DNA from: an uncultured bacterium
GTDB lineage: Bacteria > Bacillota > Clostridia > Lachnospirales > Lachnospiraceae
Direction of reading: 5' to 3'
DNA: 20,400 nucleotides
Assembly: GCA_905215625.1 (NCBI GenBank)
Contig: CAJMQQ010000049.1
Location: 1 to 20,400, forward strand
Part shown: positions 8,564-16,089 of the stretch, in pieces
Layout of the letters: every line of letters starts with the position of its first letter
Position numbering within the stretch: position 1 is the first letter of the stretch
The notes under the pieces: model-generated
Told to the model about the DNA's origin: nothing
Seen by the model: only the letters and a program-made list of their open reading frames with translations
Databases searched by the model: none
Position numbers and translations under genes: made by a program

Positions 8564-9091
8564 CTATTCCGACTTGTTCTCTTTTGCAAGCGCCTTATTT
8601 TTAGGTGCAAAGTAAGAAACATCTGCAGTAATAAACTCTACAATTTTCAGCACAATACATACTGCGCAGATAGCGCCGCACACCGGCATGATTCCATACA
8701 TATATTTCATCGGAATTTCCATACCCTGGCTAATCTGTTTTCCTGCAACTCCTACATATTTAACGCCCTGATAAGTAAAAATCACATCTACAATCAGCAC
8801 TATGACGTAGTTTGCCACACTGAGCCACCGCTTCACAGACGGTTTTACGCTGTCATAGAAAATATCAATAATTACGTGTTCATTTTTAATTACGTTAATG
8901 CCCATTCCCCAGAATGTCGTAAACGCAAACAATGTTACATTAAATTCTGAAAGCTGTTTCCAGCTTAGAGAAAAAAAGTAACGGGCAATTACGGAAAACA
9001 CCACCAGCACCGCCAAAAGCCCCATGGCTGCAACGCCGATTCCAAAGTAAATATCAAACAATTTCTGCCCTGCTTTTTTCAGCTTTTCCAT
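8564..9091 (-). CDS. dctQ: TRAP transporter small permease subunit DctQ
   Basis: 175 residues with four hydrophobic helices (about 14-40, 50-68, 88-108, 128-152). The FxxxSWKQLSEFNVTLFAFTTFWGMGINVIKNEHVIIDIF pattern is typical of DctQ (SxELxxFxFxWxxFLGAA...HIxVD). It partners DctM. It follows dctP after 38 nt and precedes dctM by 24 nt. AAAGGGG lies about 10 nt before the ATG. Confidence 0.93.
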   Translation of the reverse strand: MEKLKKAGQKLFDIYFGIGVAAMGLLAVLVVFSVIARYFFSLSWKQLSEFNVTLFAFTTFWGMGINVIKNEHVIIDIFYDSVKPSVKRWLSVANYVIVLIVDVIFTYQGVKYVGVAGKQISQGMEIPMKYMYGIMPVCGAICAVCIVLKIVEFITADVSYFAPKNKALAKENKSE

Positions 9092-9129
9092 GGCATCGGA
9101 CCCCTTTCTCCGACTTTGTTATCTAAATT

Positions 9130-10242
9130 TTATTTTGTATTTGCAACAATGTCCTGTAACTCTTTTAATTCATCTGCTGTCAGGATGCCTTCCTCTACGC
9201 ACTGTTCGTATACTACCTGAACTGCATCCTGGAATGCTTTTAATTCTTCTTCTGTTGGTACATACACTTCACATCCTGCGTCAATGACAGCCTGTTTTGC
9301 TTTTTCCTGGTTTTCATCAATCAACTGATCGTTGTATGTCCCCATATCAGATGCACATTCCGTAATAATCTCCTGATATTCAGCAGGAAGGCCATTCCAC
9401 CATGCAGCGTTTACATAGAATGGATCCGGATGGAACTGGTAATTTACCTCTGTAAAATATTTCTGTACTTCATAAAATTTCATACCTTCTACGTTTACCC
9501 ACGGGTTTTCCTGTCCGTCTGCTACAGCAGTCTTCAAACCCATGTACAGGTCAGAGTAAGGAATGGTAGTGGTAGTAGCGCCCAGCGCGAGAAAGGTTTT
9601 ATCAATAGTATTCATACCATTAGTACGCATCTTTAAACCCTTTAAATCATCTGGCTTGGTAATCGGGTGCTTACTATTGGAGAACTGTCTCCAACCGCCT
9701 GCATCACAAAGGTTAATAATAACAGTACCAGTCTCTGCTTCTGCCTCTGCACAAACTTTCTTTGCCAAATCACTGTTTAATAATGCAGTCACTTGTTCTC
9801 TGGTCTGAGCCAGAAATGGAAGCGTAAACATCAGCAAACGGGGACTGAAATCAAACTGGCCGCCTCTCATGCCCTGAACCGTACCGGAAACCACCTGCTC
9901 CAACATCTCTTTTTCTGTTCCAAGCTGTCCATTTGCAAAAACTTCAACGGTTATATGTCCGTTGGTCTTTTCTGCTACATCAGCAGCAAATTTTTCCATA
10001 GACTCGTAACGAGGGTTTCCTTCCGGCTGAGCGTGTCCAACTACCATCGTGAAATCGCCTAATGCCGCATATGGGTCTTCTCCCTCTGCTGCTTTTGCAC
10101 TCGTCTCTTCTCCGCCAGCTGCCGCTGTGGTCTCTGCTGCCGGGGCTGCTGTAGTCGCATCAGCTGGTTTCTCTCCGCCTCCGCAGGCTGTCAGGCTGAC
10201 TGCCATTGCCATTGCTAATAACATTGCTACTGTTTTTCTCAT
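9130..10242 (-). CDS. dctP: TRAP transporter substrate-binding lipoprotein DctP
   Basis: 370 residues from ATG 10242. An ATG three codons upstream lies too close to AAGGAGG, while this one is 9 nt from it. A lipoprotein signal (MRKTVAMLLAMAMAVSLTAC) is followed by Cys20 as lipid anchor, then an Ala/Thr/Glu-rich linker to about residue 58. The DctP fold follows: TMVVGHAQPEGNPRY, the LKGLKMRTNGMN segment with the ligand-binding Arg, and ADGQENP, the family hallmark. It captures a carboxylate-bearing solute for DctQM. It is the first gene of the operon. A -10 box and a GntR-type palindrome lie directly upstream, which points to repression until substrate appears. Confidence 0.95.
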   Translation of the reverse strand: MRKTVAMLLAMAMAVSLTACGGGEKPADATTAAPAAETTAAAGGEETSAKAAEGEDPYAALGDFTMVVGHAQPEGNPRYESMEKFAADVAEKTNGHITVEVFANGQLGTEKEMLEQVVSGTVQGMRGGQFDFSPRLLMFTLPFLAQTREQVTALLNSDLAKKVCAEAEAETGTVIINLCDAGGWRQFSNSKHPITKPDDLKGLKMRTNGMNTIDKTFLALGATTTTIPYSDLYMGLKTAVADGQENPWVNVEGMKFYEVQKYFTEVNYQFHPDPFYVNAAWWNGLPAEYQEIITECASDMGTYNDQLIDENQEKAKQAVIDAGCEVYVPTEEELKAFQDAVQVVYEQCVEEGILTADELKELQDIVANTK

Positions 10243-10296
10243 TTTACACATCCTCCTTCACATCTTGTTTCCCTTAATTCTTGTATTCTTTCACTG

Positions 10297-10308
10297 CTTG
10301 TATACAAG
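10297..10308. promoter_or_regulatory. GntR operator O1 at the dctP promoter
   Basis: Perfect palindrome CTTGTATACAAG directly downstream of the dctP -10 box, covering the expected transcription start. Identical to the copy before the gntR start. Binding here should block dctP transcription. Confidence 0.82.
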
Positions 10309-10314
10309 TTTAGC

Positions 10315-10320
10315 ATTATA
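10315..10320 (-). promoter_or_regulatory. dctP operon -10 box
   Basis: Perfect TATAAT on the minus strand. The -35 is poor: TTGCAA lies 20 bp upstream, longer than ideal, so activity may depend on other factors. Confidence 0.6.
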
Positions 10321-10471
10321 CTACCACACACTCATCTACATTGCAAGAAGAATTTTTACATTTCACAACATTTTTATGCTATTTTTCTACATATTTTTGT
10401 GCATTTCGTCCATATTTTAACGTTTTTTTAACAAGATTCCTCTGTTGTCATCTATTAATCCTCTCATTACC

Positions 10472-10483
10472 CTTGTATACATT
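10472..10483. promoter_or_regulatory. GntR operator O2, imperfect copy
   Basis: CTTGTATACATT keeps 10 of 12 positions of the CTTGTATACAAG palindrome. It lies upstream of both divergent promoters, 164 bp from O1 and 94 bp from the third copy, and could support cooperative binding or looping. Confidence 0.6.
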
Positions 10484-10514
10484 TGCTTTTTTCTTTTGTT
10501 TTTCAAATGTTTAG

Positions 10515-10543
10515 TTGCCATTTTATGTACCAAGAGATATAAT
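10515..10543 (+). promoter_or_regulatory. gntR promoter
   Basis: TTGCCA (10515-10520), 17-bp spacer, TATAAT (10538-10543). Predicted start of transcription is near 10550, giving a leader of about 75 nt that contains the third operator. Confidence 0.75.
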
Positions 10544-10576
10544 AAATAGACAGAAGAAATTCTTTTATTTTCTTTT

Positions 10577-10588
10577 CTTGTATACAAG
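10577..10588. promoter_or_regulatory. GntR operator O3 in the gntR leader
   Basis: Perfect palindrome CTTGTATACAAG about 27 bp downstream of the predicted gntR transcription start and 37 bp before its ATG. The placement suggests autorepression by roadblock. Confidence 0.8.
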
Positions 10589-10624
10589 CGTATATGGGAA
10601 TTTTCAGAAAGGATACACGGCACT

Positions 10625-11335
10625 ATGGAACGCACTATCGAAGCTACTCTAAATAATGATGAAATTTACAAAATTCTGGAAGATGAAATTGTCTCTTTAA
10701 AAATACAGCCAGGTGATATTTTAAGCGAAAACAGCCTTTGCAAACGGTTCCACGTTTCCAGAACGCCTATCCGCAGCATACTGCAGCGCCTTCAGCAAAA
10801 CCGTTTCGTCAATATCATCCCTCACAAGGGAACTATCGTAACTCCTATCAACTTAGACATTGCAAGCCAGCTGATCTACCAGCGTGTCGCTGTGGAAACC
10901 ATGGTTTTGCGGGACTTTATTAATTTTGTTTCCCCTACCGAAGTGGAACGGGTGCGGTATTCTTTAAAGAACCTGGAAGATGTGGCGTTAAAAGCTAAGG
11001 ATTTGGAACATTTTGACATTAATGACTTTTTGTTAAAGGATTTGCAGATGCACGAAATCTGGTTCCAGGCAACTGGGAAAATGTATCTGTGGGATCGGAT
11101 TACCACACCTCACGCAGACTATTCCCGTTTTATCCGTCTGGATATTGTAGGAGCCAAAAACGTTCCGGAGGTTCTAAAGGATCATCAGAACATGATGGAT
11201 CTTATCGATTCCAAGGATACCTCTAAAATCGAAGCCTTAATGAGCCATCATCTATACGGCGGCGTAAAGCGTCTGGGAGGCGTCCTCTTTTCCGACGAAT
11301 ATAAAAAATATTTCTTTTCACCTGACGATGTATAA
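10625..11335 (+). CDS. GntR family transcriptional regulator, FCD (FadR) subfamily
   Basis: 236-residue ligand-responsive repressor. Residues 10-78 form the winged helix: ILEDEIVSLKIQPGDILSE, then FHVSRTPIRSILQRLQQ (recognition helix), then a beta wing ending PHKGTIV. Residues 85-220 are the all-helical FCD ligand domain, with the metal-binding set visible: D139 and H143 in DLQMHEIW, H187 in DHQN and H209 in SHHL. FCD domains bind small organic acids, often through this metal. It is divergent from dctPQM-aldolase, and the palindromes between them are the likely binding sites, so it should be the operon's local repressor and control itself. AAAGGA stands 11 nt before the ATG. Confidence 0.93.
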   Translation: MERTIEATLNNDEIYKILEDEIVSLKIQPGDILSENSLCKRFHVSRTPIRSILQRLQQNRFVNIIPHKGTIVTPINLDIASQLIYQRVAVETMVLRDFINFVSPTEVERVRYSLKNLEDVALKAKDLEHFDINDFLLKDLQMHEIWFQATGKMYLWDRITTPHADYSRFIRLDIVGAKNVPEVLKDHQNMMDLIDSKDTSKIEALMSHHLYGGVKRLGGVLFSDEYKKYFFSPDDV

Positions 11336-11385
11336 TAATAGAAACACCTGTCCAATTCTACGAAAAGACAGGTGTTTCTATTATT
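11334..11385. terminator. Terminator after gntR, bidirectional
   Basis: Perfect inverted repeat with 19-nt arms (11334-11352 and 11367-11385) and a 14-nt loop. The left arm begins within the gntR stop codon. Arms are A-rich on the left and T-rich on the right, so it can stop transcription from both sides; the decayed minus-strand gene ends in it. Confidence 0.88.
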
Positions 11386-11524
11386 CAGGTTTCTGTTTTG
11401 GTCCACCCATAGGTCTTCCGCCTCTCATGCCGCTCGGGTTAGACTCCACATTATCATTGGTGGTCACATTTCCACCATTGTTTGTATTTCTAATACGATT
11501 GAACAGTCCATCTCCCCTGATTCG
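11381..11524 (-). pseudogene. C-terminal remnant of an unidentified minus-strand gene
   Basis: An open minus-strand frame of 47 codons with no usable start. It encodes a low-complexity tail: Asn/Thr/Gly-rich (RNTNNGGNVTTND), then Met/Gly/Pro-rich (SGMRGGRPMGGPKQKPE) and a stop inside the bidirectional terminator. An in-frame TAG at 11527-11525 closes it upstream. The composition is that of an extracellular protein tail, but I cannot name the family. It lies back to back with the histidine kinase remnant, so both genes lost their 5' parts. Confidence 0.45.
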
Positions 11525-11530
11525 CTAAAG

Positions 11531-11644
11531 CGGTTTCTTGGACTGTCGATTGCAAAGAGTATTGTCAGCAGTCATAAGGGGAAAATACGGGCATATTGTC
11601 CAGAACCGCATATGCTGGCTATTTGTGTCGAATTTTTGGTATGA
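11531..11644 (+). pseudogene. C-terminal remnant of a sensor histidine kinase
   Basis: The frame ending TGA at 11642-11644 reads RFLGLSIAKSIVSSHKGKIRA and closes with AICVEFLV. GLSIAKSIVxxHKGKI is the G2 box and following helix of the HATPase_c domain; the family form is GxGLGLSIAKxIVExHGGKI followed by two strands ending F.I.LP-like. The upstream part of the kinase (sensor, DHp, N and G1 boxes) is absent: translation before about 11516 has no kinase character. A terminator follows 3 nt after the stop. This is a dead tail about 38 codons long. Confidence 0.68.
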
Positions 11645-11646
11645 TG

Positions 11647-11684
11647 AACACCTGCCTTTTCTAACAGGCAAGTGTTTTTATTTT
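11647..11684 (+). terminator. Rho-independent terminator after the kinase remnant
   Basis: Arms AACACCTGCCT and AGGCAAGTGTT (one mismatch), 8-nt loop, then TTTTTATTTT on the plus strand. It fits the lost kinase gene rather than the minus-strand epimerase gene. Confidence 0.8.
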
Positions 11685-11696
11685 CCTGCCAAATGT

Positions 11697-12773
11697 TTAG
11701 AACGAAATATTCAGACCAAGTCCTGGCTTTTCTAACAGACGGAACATATCGCCATTTCGTACAAATCCGCCAGGCATACCGGTTTCAGAATCTTTGTAGT
11801 ATAAGAAGCTGTCGCAGTCTGCCTCGGTAATGCTCTTCCTTGCTGCAACCAGGCTCAAACCTGCTGTAATGGCGATTTTAGTCTCCATCATGCATCCTAC
11901 CATACAGGTAAGTCCAAAATTTTCTGCCAGTGTGGCAATCTGCCCGCCGCGGTACAGACCGCCGCATTTCATCAATTTGATGTTGAAAATGTCAGCCGCA
12001 TCCATTCTGCAGGCTTTTGCTGCATCCTTAGTGGTATGGATGGATTCGTCCAGCATCAACTGGATTCCGTTTACCTTTTTTCTAAGATAAGAAGCCCCTT
12101 CCATATCCCAGTCCGGAAGACACTGTTCTACCGCTTCCACTCCAAGAGCCTTCATTCCTTCCAATGCATACAAGGCGCGGCTGATATTATATCCCTGGTT
12201 GGCATCAACCCGGAGACGGATGTCATCTCCAACTGCTTCGCGGATCAGCTTCAATGCTCTCAAATCTTCTTTTGGGTCGATTCCGGCTTTAATCTTTAAA
12301 ATGTGGTAACCCTGGTTCTTGACATAATTAACCGCTGCCTCAGCCATTTTCTCCGGCGTACTGATGCCGATGGTTACGTCATTCTGCACCTCATTCTGAT
12401 AGCCGCCCAAAATCCGGTATAAGGGCTGTCCCATAACCTTTCCTTTGATGTCATGAAGCGCAATATCGACTGCACATTTTGCAGAACCGCATCCATGAAC
12501 CAGACCATCCATCATCACATGAATTTTTTCAATGTCGAGGGGATTCTGTCCAATCAGACCCTGGCGGAACATCTCCAGCACCTCGATGCACCCCTGTTCG
12601 GTTTCACCCGTTACCGGTGCAAATGGAGCTGCCTCACCATATCCGTCGACACCTTCATCCGTCTCGATCTTAATCAGAATACTGACGGAATGGCTGATTT
12701 CCGCAAACGCCACCTTAAACGGCTCCGTTAATTCAATATAAAACTTTTCAATCTTCACATTTGTAATCTTCAT
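11697..12773 (-). CDS. Mandelate racemase/muconate lactonizing enzyme family protein, probable dipeptide epimerase
   Basis: 358 residues from ATG 12773, which has AAAGGAG 6 nt upstream; the open frame extends ten codons further without a site. Enolase superfamily enzyme: N-terminal capping domain (about 1-125), then a modified TIM barrel. The MLE-type catalytic set is complete: K160-x-K162 (KIK), metal ligands D190 (VDANQGY), E216 (EQCLPD) and D242 (LDES), and K266 (NIKLMKCGG). These positions are close to those of L-Ala-D/L-Glu epimerase. The eighth-strand region shows D319-C-D321, like the DxD that grips the alpha-amino group in dipeptide epimerases. Epimerisation of a dipeptide from peptidoglycan or protein is therefore the best guess. 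An acid-sugar role tied to the nearby aldolase is the alternative. Transcribed after the EamA gene. Confidence 0.88.
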   Translation of the reverse strand: MKITNVKIEKFYIELTEPFKVAFAEISHSVSILIKIETDEGVDGYGEAAPFAPVTGETEQGCIEVLEMFRQGLIGQNPLDIEKIHVMMDGLVHGCGSAKCAVDIALHDIKGKVMGQPLYRILGGYQNEVQNDVTIGISTPEKMAEAAVNYVKNQGYHILKIKAGIDPKEDLRALKLIREAVGDDIRLRVDANQGYNISRALYALEGMKALGVEAVEQCLPDWDMEGASYLRKKVNGIQLMLDESIHTTKDAAKACRMDAADIFNIKLMKCGGLYRGGQIATLAENFGLTCMVGCMMETKIAITAGLSLVAARKSITEADCDSFLYYKDSETGMPGGFVRNGDMFRLLEKPGLGLNISF

Positions 12774-12835
12774 AGCTTCTCCTTTGGTATCAGTTATTAT
12801 CAAATAGAATGAACGGTTTTCTGTCTTTTCCTGGT

Positions 12836-13282
12836 TTACAGCACCATTACCAGGGTTCCTGCTGTAATCAGGATAGCGCCGATTGCTGACTTTGCTGTAA
12901 ACTGCTCATGCAGGAAAACAAAAGCCAGAACCAGGGTAATCACTACGCTTAGTTTGTCAATCGGGACTACTTTCGACGCTTCCCCTATCTGAAGGGCTCT
13001 GTAATAACACAGCCAGGACGCGCCGGTAGCCAGGCCTGACAAAATCAGAAACAGCCAGCTTTTTTTGCTGATTGCCGAGATTCCTGACTGGCTTCCCGTC
13101 AGAAATACCATCCCCCACGCCATCCCCAGAACTACTATTGTCCGGATGGCTGTGGCCAGATTGGAATTTACTCCTTCTATGCCGATTTTTGCCAGAATCG
13201 ATGTAAGCGCCGCAAATACTGCAGAACCAAGGGCAAATACAAACCACATATCTTTTCCCGCCTTTCTCAAAATGCCGTTCAT
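12836..13282 (-). CDS. EamA-type half-size permease (DMT superfamily)
   Basis: 148-residue membrane protein made of one EamA domain rather than the usual two, with five hydrophobic helices: FALGSAVFAALTSILAKIGI, AIRTIVVLGMAWGMVFL, WLFLILSGLATGASWLCYYRAL, VVPIDKLSVVITLVLAFVFL, and a C-terminal AIGAILITAGTLVMVL. The YYRALQIGEASKVVPIDKLS block is the family signature. Such half-size proteins are expected to act as dimers exporting or importing small metabolites. ATG 13282 has AAAGGA 9 nt upstream; ATG 13249 (MWFVFALGS) also has a good site and matches the usual family start, so the true start is uncertain. The epimerase gene begins 62 nt after its stop. Confidence 0.88.
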   Translation of the reverse strand: MNGILRKAGKDMWFVFALGSAVFAALTSILAKIGIEGVNSNLATAIRTIVVLGMAWGMVFLTGSQSGISAISKKSWLFLILSGLATGASWLCYYRALQIGEASKVVPIDKLSVVITLVLAFVFLHEQFTAKSAIGAILITAGTLVMVL

Positions 13283-13374
13283 TTTATTTTTTCCTTTAGT
13301 CTATCAAAATAGTTTATTTTAATCAAGATCTCCGGCGGACACCATTGTTATTTTATACAATTTCATTATCATAT

Positions 13375-13403
13375 TTGACATTTTTTTATCAATATTATAT
13401 ACT
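13375..13403 (+). promoter_or_regulatory. Promoter of the C_GCAxxG_C_C / TauE operon
   Basis: Perfect -35 TTGACA (13375-13380), 17-bp spacer and -10 TATACT (13398-13403). The leader to the ATG is about 35 nt and ends in AAAGGAGG. Confidence 0.85.
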
Positions 13404-13445
13404 AGACCTAAACTCACAAATGAAAGTGTTAAAGGAGGAACTCTC

Positions 13446-13910
13446 ATGTTACAATCACGAGCACAAATCGCAGTGGATTACTATGTTAAATACGGGTATA
13501 ACTGTTCCCAGGCTGTGGCAGTTACCTATGCCGATCTTCTGGGTTTAGACCCAATGGTATGTTTTAAGGGAATGGAAACTTTTGGAAGCGGTATGGGCGC
13601 CAGACTTGGAACCTGCGGCGCCATATCCGGAGCCATTTATCTGGCTGGCTTTGTTACCAGCACAGGGCATATGGATGAAGATCGGACAAATAAATCCAAA
13701 AAGACTTCTTATGATCTTGCCGGAAAAATCACACAGGCCTTTTATGAAAAGAACCGAACCGTAACCTGTCACGATCTGAAAGATACGAATGCCGATACCT
13801 TTCATTCCTGTCTGGACTGTATTGCAGATGCTGCCATTCTAGTTGAAACCTATATTTTTCCAGGACAATTTGAAGAGCCAACTTATTACAAAGAAAAAGG
13901 AACTCGATAA
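13446..13910 (+). CDS. C_GCAxxG_C_C family protein
   Basis: 154-residue cytosolic protein of the C_GCAxxG_C_C family, named for spaced conserved cysteines likely to hold a metal or act in redox or sulfur transfer. The residues are present: C20 in YNCSQAV, C57 in GTCGAISGA (the GCAxxG block, here TCGAxxG), C108 in VTCHDLK and C122/C125 in HSCLDCIADAA. Family length and order fit. The function is not established. AAAGGAGG lies 7 nt before the ATG. It is followed after 21 nt by a TauE/SafE permease, a pairing that suggests handling of a sulfur-containing or related anion. Confidence 0.92.
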   Translation: MLQSRAQIAVDYYVKYGYNCSQAVAVTYADLLGLDPMVCFKGMETFGSGMGARLGTCGAISGAIYLAGFVTSTGHMDEDRTNKSKKTSYDLAGKITQAFYEKNRTVTCHDLKDTNADTFHSCLDCIADAAILVETYIFPGQFEEPTYYKEKGTR

Positions 13911-13931
13911 TATCACTTAGGGGGGATTGTT

Positions 13932-14765
13932 ATGACATATGTTATCTTTTTTGCAGTCAGTATTTTAGCTTCTGTTGTAGGCGCTATCTGCGGAGTAGGC
14001 GGAGGTGTGTTTATGAAACCCGCTTTAGACGCGGTAGGTGTGCTTCCTGTCAATACCATCACGTTTTTATCCACTTGTACTGTAATTTCTATGACCAGTT
14101 ATAATGTCATCAGCTCTGCCATGAACTCCAAAAAAGGCGGAAGCGACAACTTAATTGACTGGAACCTGACAACCTGGCTGGCGGTTGGTTCCGCAATTGG
14201 CGGCGTAATCGGCAAATATATCTATGATATTATTAAAAATTCTTCTCCAAATAAAGAAATGGTCGGCGGATACCAGGCAATTGCCCTGCTTATTGCTGTA
14301 TTCCTGACTCTTATTTATACATTAAACAAGCAAAAATGTAAATCCTATCATGTGACCAATCCTGCCGCCCTGGTTCTTCTGGGATTCTTATTAGGAACTC
14401 TTTCCTCTTTCGTAGGAATCGGCGGAGGCCCTATGAATCTGGCTGTGCTTTATTTCTTCCTTTCAATGCCTACAAAAACCGCGGCACAGAATTCCTTGTA
14501 CATGATTCTGATTTCCCAGATTGCCAGCTTAATTGTAACCTTTACAAAAGGCAGCGTACCAGAAGCTTTATACAAAGATGTAGATCCTGGTCTCTGGGTT
14601 ATGTTAATCGGCATGATGATCTGCGGCGTATACGGCGGCATTGTTGGTAAAAAGATTAACAAAAAAATCCCAACCAGTACTGTAGACAAACTGTTTGTCA
14701 TTCTCATCTGCGTCATTATGGGACTTTGCTGCTGGAATATTTATACCAAACTTGGTCTCGGATAA
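13932..14765 (+). CDS. Sulfite exporter TauE/SafE family permease
   Basis: 277-residue membrane protein with about eight helices in two repeats. The paired signatures of the family are clear: GAICGVGGGVFMKPAL at 17-32 and SSFVGIGGGPMNLAVLY at 158-174. Members move sulfite, sulfoacetate or other small organic anions across the membrane; the substrate here is open. AGGGGGG stands 7 nt before the ATG. It is the second and last gene of the operon, ended by a hairpin and convergent with the kinase gene. Confidence 0.93.
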   Translation: MTYVIFFAVSILASVVGAICGVGGGVFMKPALDAVGVLPVNTITFLSTCTVISMTSYNVISSAMNSKKGGSDNLIDWNLTTWLAVGSAIGGVIGKYIYDIIKNSSPNKEMVGGYQAIALLIAVFLTLIYTLNKQKCKSYHVTNPAALVLLGFLLGTLSSFVGIGGGPMNLAVLYFFLSMPTKTAAQNSLYMILISQIASLIVTFTKGSVPEALYKDVDPGLWVMLIGMMICGVYGGIVGKKINKKIPTSTVDKLFVILICVIMGLCCWNIYTKLGLG

Positions 14766-14803
14766 ACCATTCCTGCATCATCCACATTAAGAGAAAATCA
14801 AGA

Positions 14804-14862
14804 GAAAAGCGCCTCTGGACAAGCCAGTATTCTGGTCATCCAAAGACGCTTTTCCTTTCTTA
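14804..14862 (+). terminator. Terminator after the TauE/SafE gene
   Basis: Long hairpin with 16-nt arms (14804-14819 and 14839-14854, two mismatches) and an inner CCAG/CTGG helix, followed by CTTTCTT. The T-run is weak, but the position 39 nt after the stop fits. Confidence 0.65.
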
Positions 14863-14958
14863 TCAGGGCTTATGCTGTTAATCCGCTTTTTGTACGGAAA
14901 CAATCGTTCCGGTAATCACTGCTGTTTCTCCCTCTGCTTCCTTGAAACCTTAAAATTT

Positions 14959-16056
14959 TCAGCACTTTCCACCATACACTACCTGACTCTTTTCCCTGAT
15001 GGAAAATGATTCAAAGTATCGGTTTTCTCTGGGAATCCACTCTTTGCGGAAGCGTTCTGCCATAACGTCTCCATTCCGGCGCCGAATCCGTAAAAACTGC
15101 TCTTCTTCACAAATCTCACAGAAAAAGCGGAGATCATACCCATCGCCAAAATAAGGGTGCTGGCTGTAAGAACCTTCGATGATATTTAAACATTTCCACG
15201 GAGTAAAAACCGGAGATCCAAGCGTCTGGCTTTTGCAGTCGTAAATCCGGTAGGATAAACCTTCCTGCTGGGAAATATGATTCAAAATTTCTTCCTGAAA
15301 CCGCTCATAATCCACATTGCCTCCAACCTGCGCCATACGCTCTGGCGTTCTCTGTTCCGGCCTTAAAAAGAAATCATCCATGTGGAACAAATTACAGTCG
15401 TATACGCTCTGTAGCAGCCGTCCCAGGGTCGTTTTCCCGCTGCCGCACATCCCGTCTATTGCCACCAGAAGCTGAGATGGATTTGGCAGCGTGCTGTTCT
15501 GCTTTTCCCTCATTCTCCGGTCAATACAGCGCAACACCGGATAATACCGGACAAATCGTTCTTCCATTACCCGGTAAGCCGGATGATAAGCCTTTTTATA
15601 AGCCGGACTGTGGCTGACAGCCGGATACCCGTTTTTTTTGTATTCTTTTAAATATTCTTCTGCCTCTGTTTTATCAAAAGGAAGTTCTCCCATCCTGCAC
15701 CACTCTAAAAACTGCTCCAGCTTCTTTTCAAAGGATTCCATCGTTCCTTTTTTATTTGCTGCTGACTGAAGAAACATCTGATTCATTGTTTCTGGAGAAA
15801 GTCCTTCCGAAAGAGCCTGAAGATACATCCGGTACATCCCGTTGCCAATATATTCACACACAGGAGAAGGAGTGCCGCAGCACTCCCCTGTTGATGTCTT
15901 TGCAGTATTCCACTCTTTTTTCAAAAATTCCAGGCTTTTTTGCGAATCGGAAATCATATGTCCGCCGCCAAATTCGCTTTGATATAAAAGTTTCACAGCA
16001 TCCGTTACTTCCATTTCAGGATGATGCTGCCACTGTTCCAACAAGATTTCTTTCAT
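14959..16056 (-). CDS. Uridine kinase-like P-loop protein with an N-terminal extension domain
   Basis: 365 residues in two parts. Residues 1 to about 185 form a separate helical domain with DAVKLLYQSEFGGGHMI (19-35) and SPAYKKAYHPAYRVMEERFVR (150-170); I know no function for it. Residues 195-365 are a uridine kinase/P-loop NTP-dependent kinase domain: Walker A GMCGSGKTT (202-210), LFHMDDFFLRPEQRTPER with the DDF motif (227-229), and IIEGSYSQHP in place of Walker B. The lid RIRRRNG follows. Nucleosides or a vitamin-like alcohol are plausible acceptors. It lies 33 nt downstream of the ECF S component, so phosphorylation may trap the imported molecule. GGAG stands 8 nt before the ATG. Confidence 0.85.
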   Translation of the reverse strand: MKEILLEQWQHHPEMEVTDAVKLLYQSEFGGGHMISDSQKSLEFLKKEWNTAKTSTGECCGTPSPVCEYIGNGMYRMYLQALSEGLSPETMNQMFLQSAANKKGTMESFEKKLEQFLEWCRMGELPFDKTEAEEYLKEYKKNGYPAVSHSPAYKKAYHPAYRVMEERFVRYYPVLRCIDRRMREKQNSTLPNPSQLLVAIDGMCGSGKTTLGRLLQSVYDCNLFHMDDFFLRPEQRTPERMAQVGGNVDYERFQEEILNHISQQEGLSYRIYDCKSQTLGSPVFTPWKCLNIIEGSYSQHPYFGDGYDLRFFCEICEEEQFLRIRRRNGDVMAERFRKEWIPRENRYFESFSIREKSQVVYGGKC

Positions 16057-16089
16057 TTTTTACTCCGTAATCATTTATTTTACTGTCTT

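Noticed and set aside
10417..10635. 72-codon minus-strand frame over the dctP-gntR gap
   Set aside because: It covers the operators and the gntR promoter, has no ribosome binding site and a low-complexity Lys/Arg composition; an accidental frame.
13446..13910. Possible metal-sulfur enzyme with known activity
   Set aside because: The cysteines fit the C_GCAxxG_C_C family, but no activity is established for the family, so no function was assigned.
14866..14942. Short minus-strand frame reading EAEGETAVITGTIVSVQKAD, possible gene tail
   Set aside because: It reads like a protein end, but only about 22 codons follow an in-frame stop and no family could be recognised; chance cannot be excluded.
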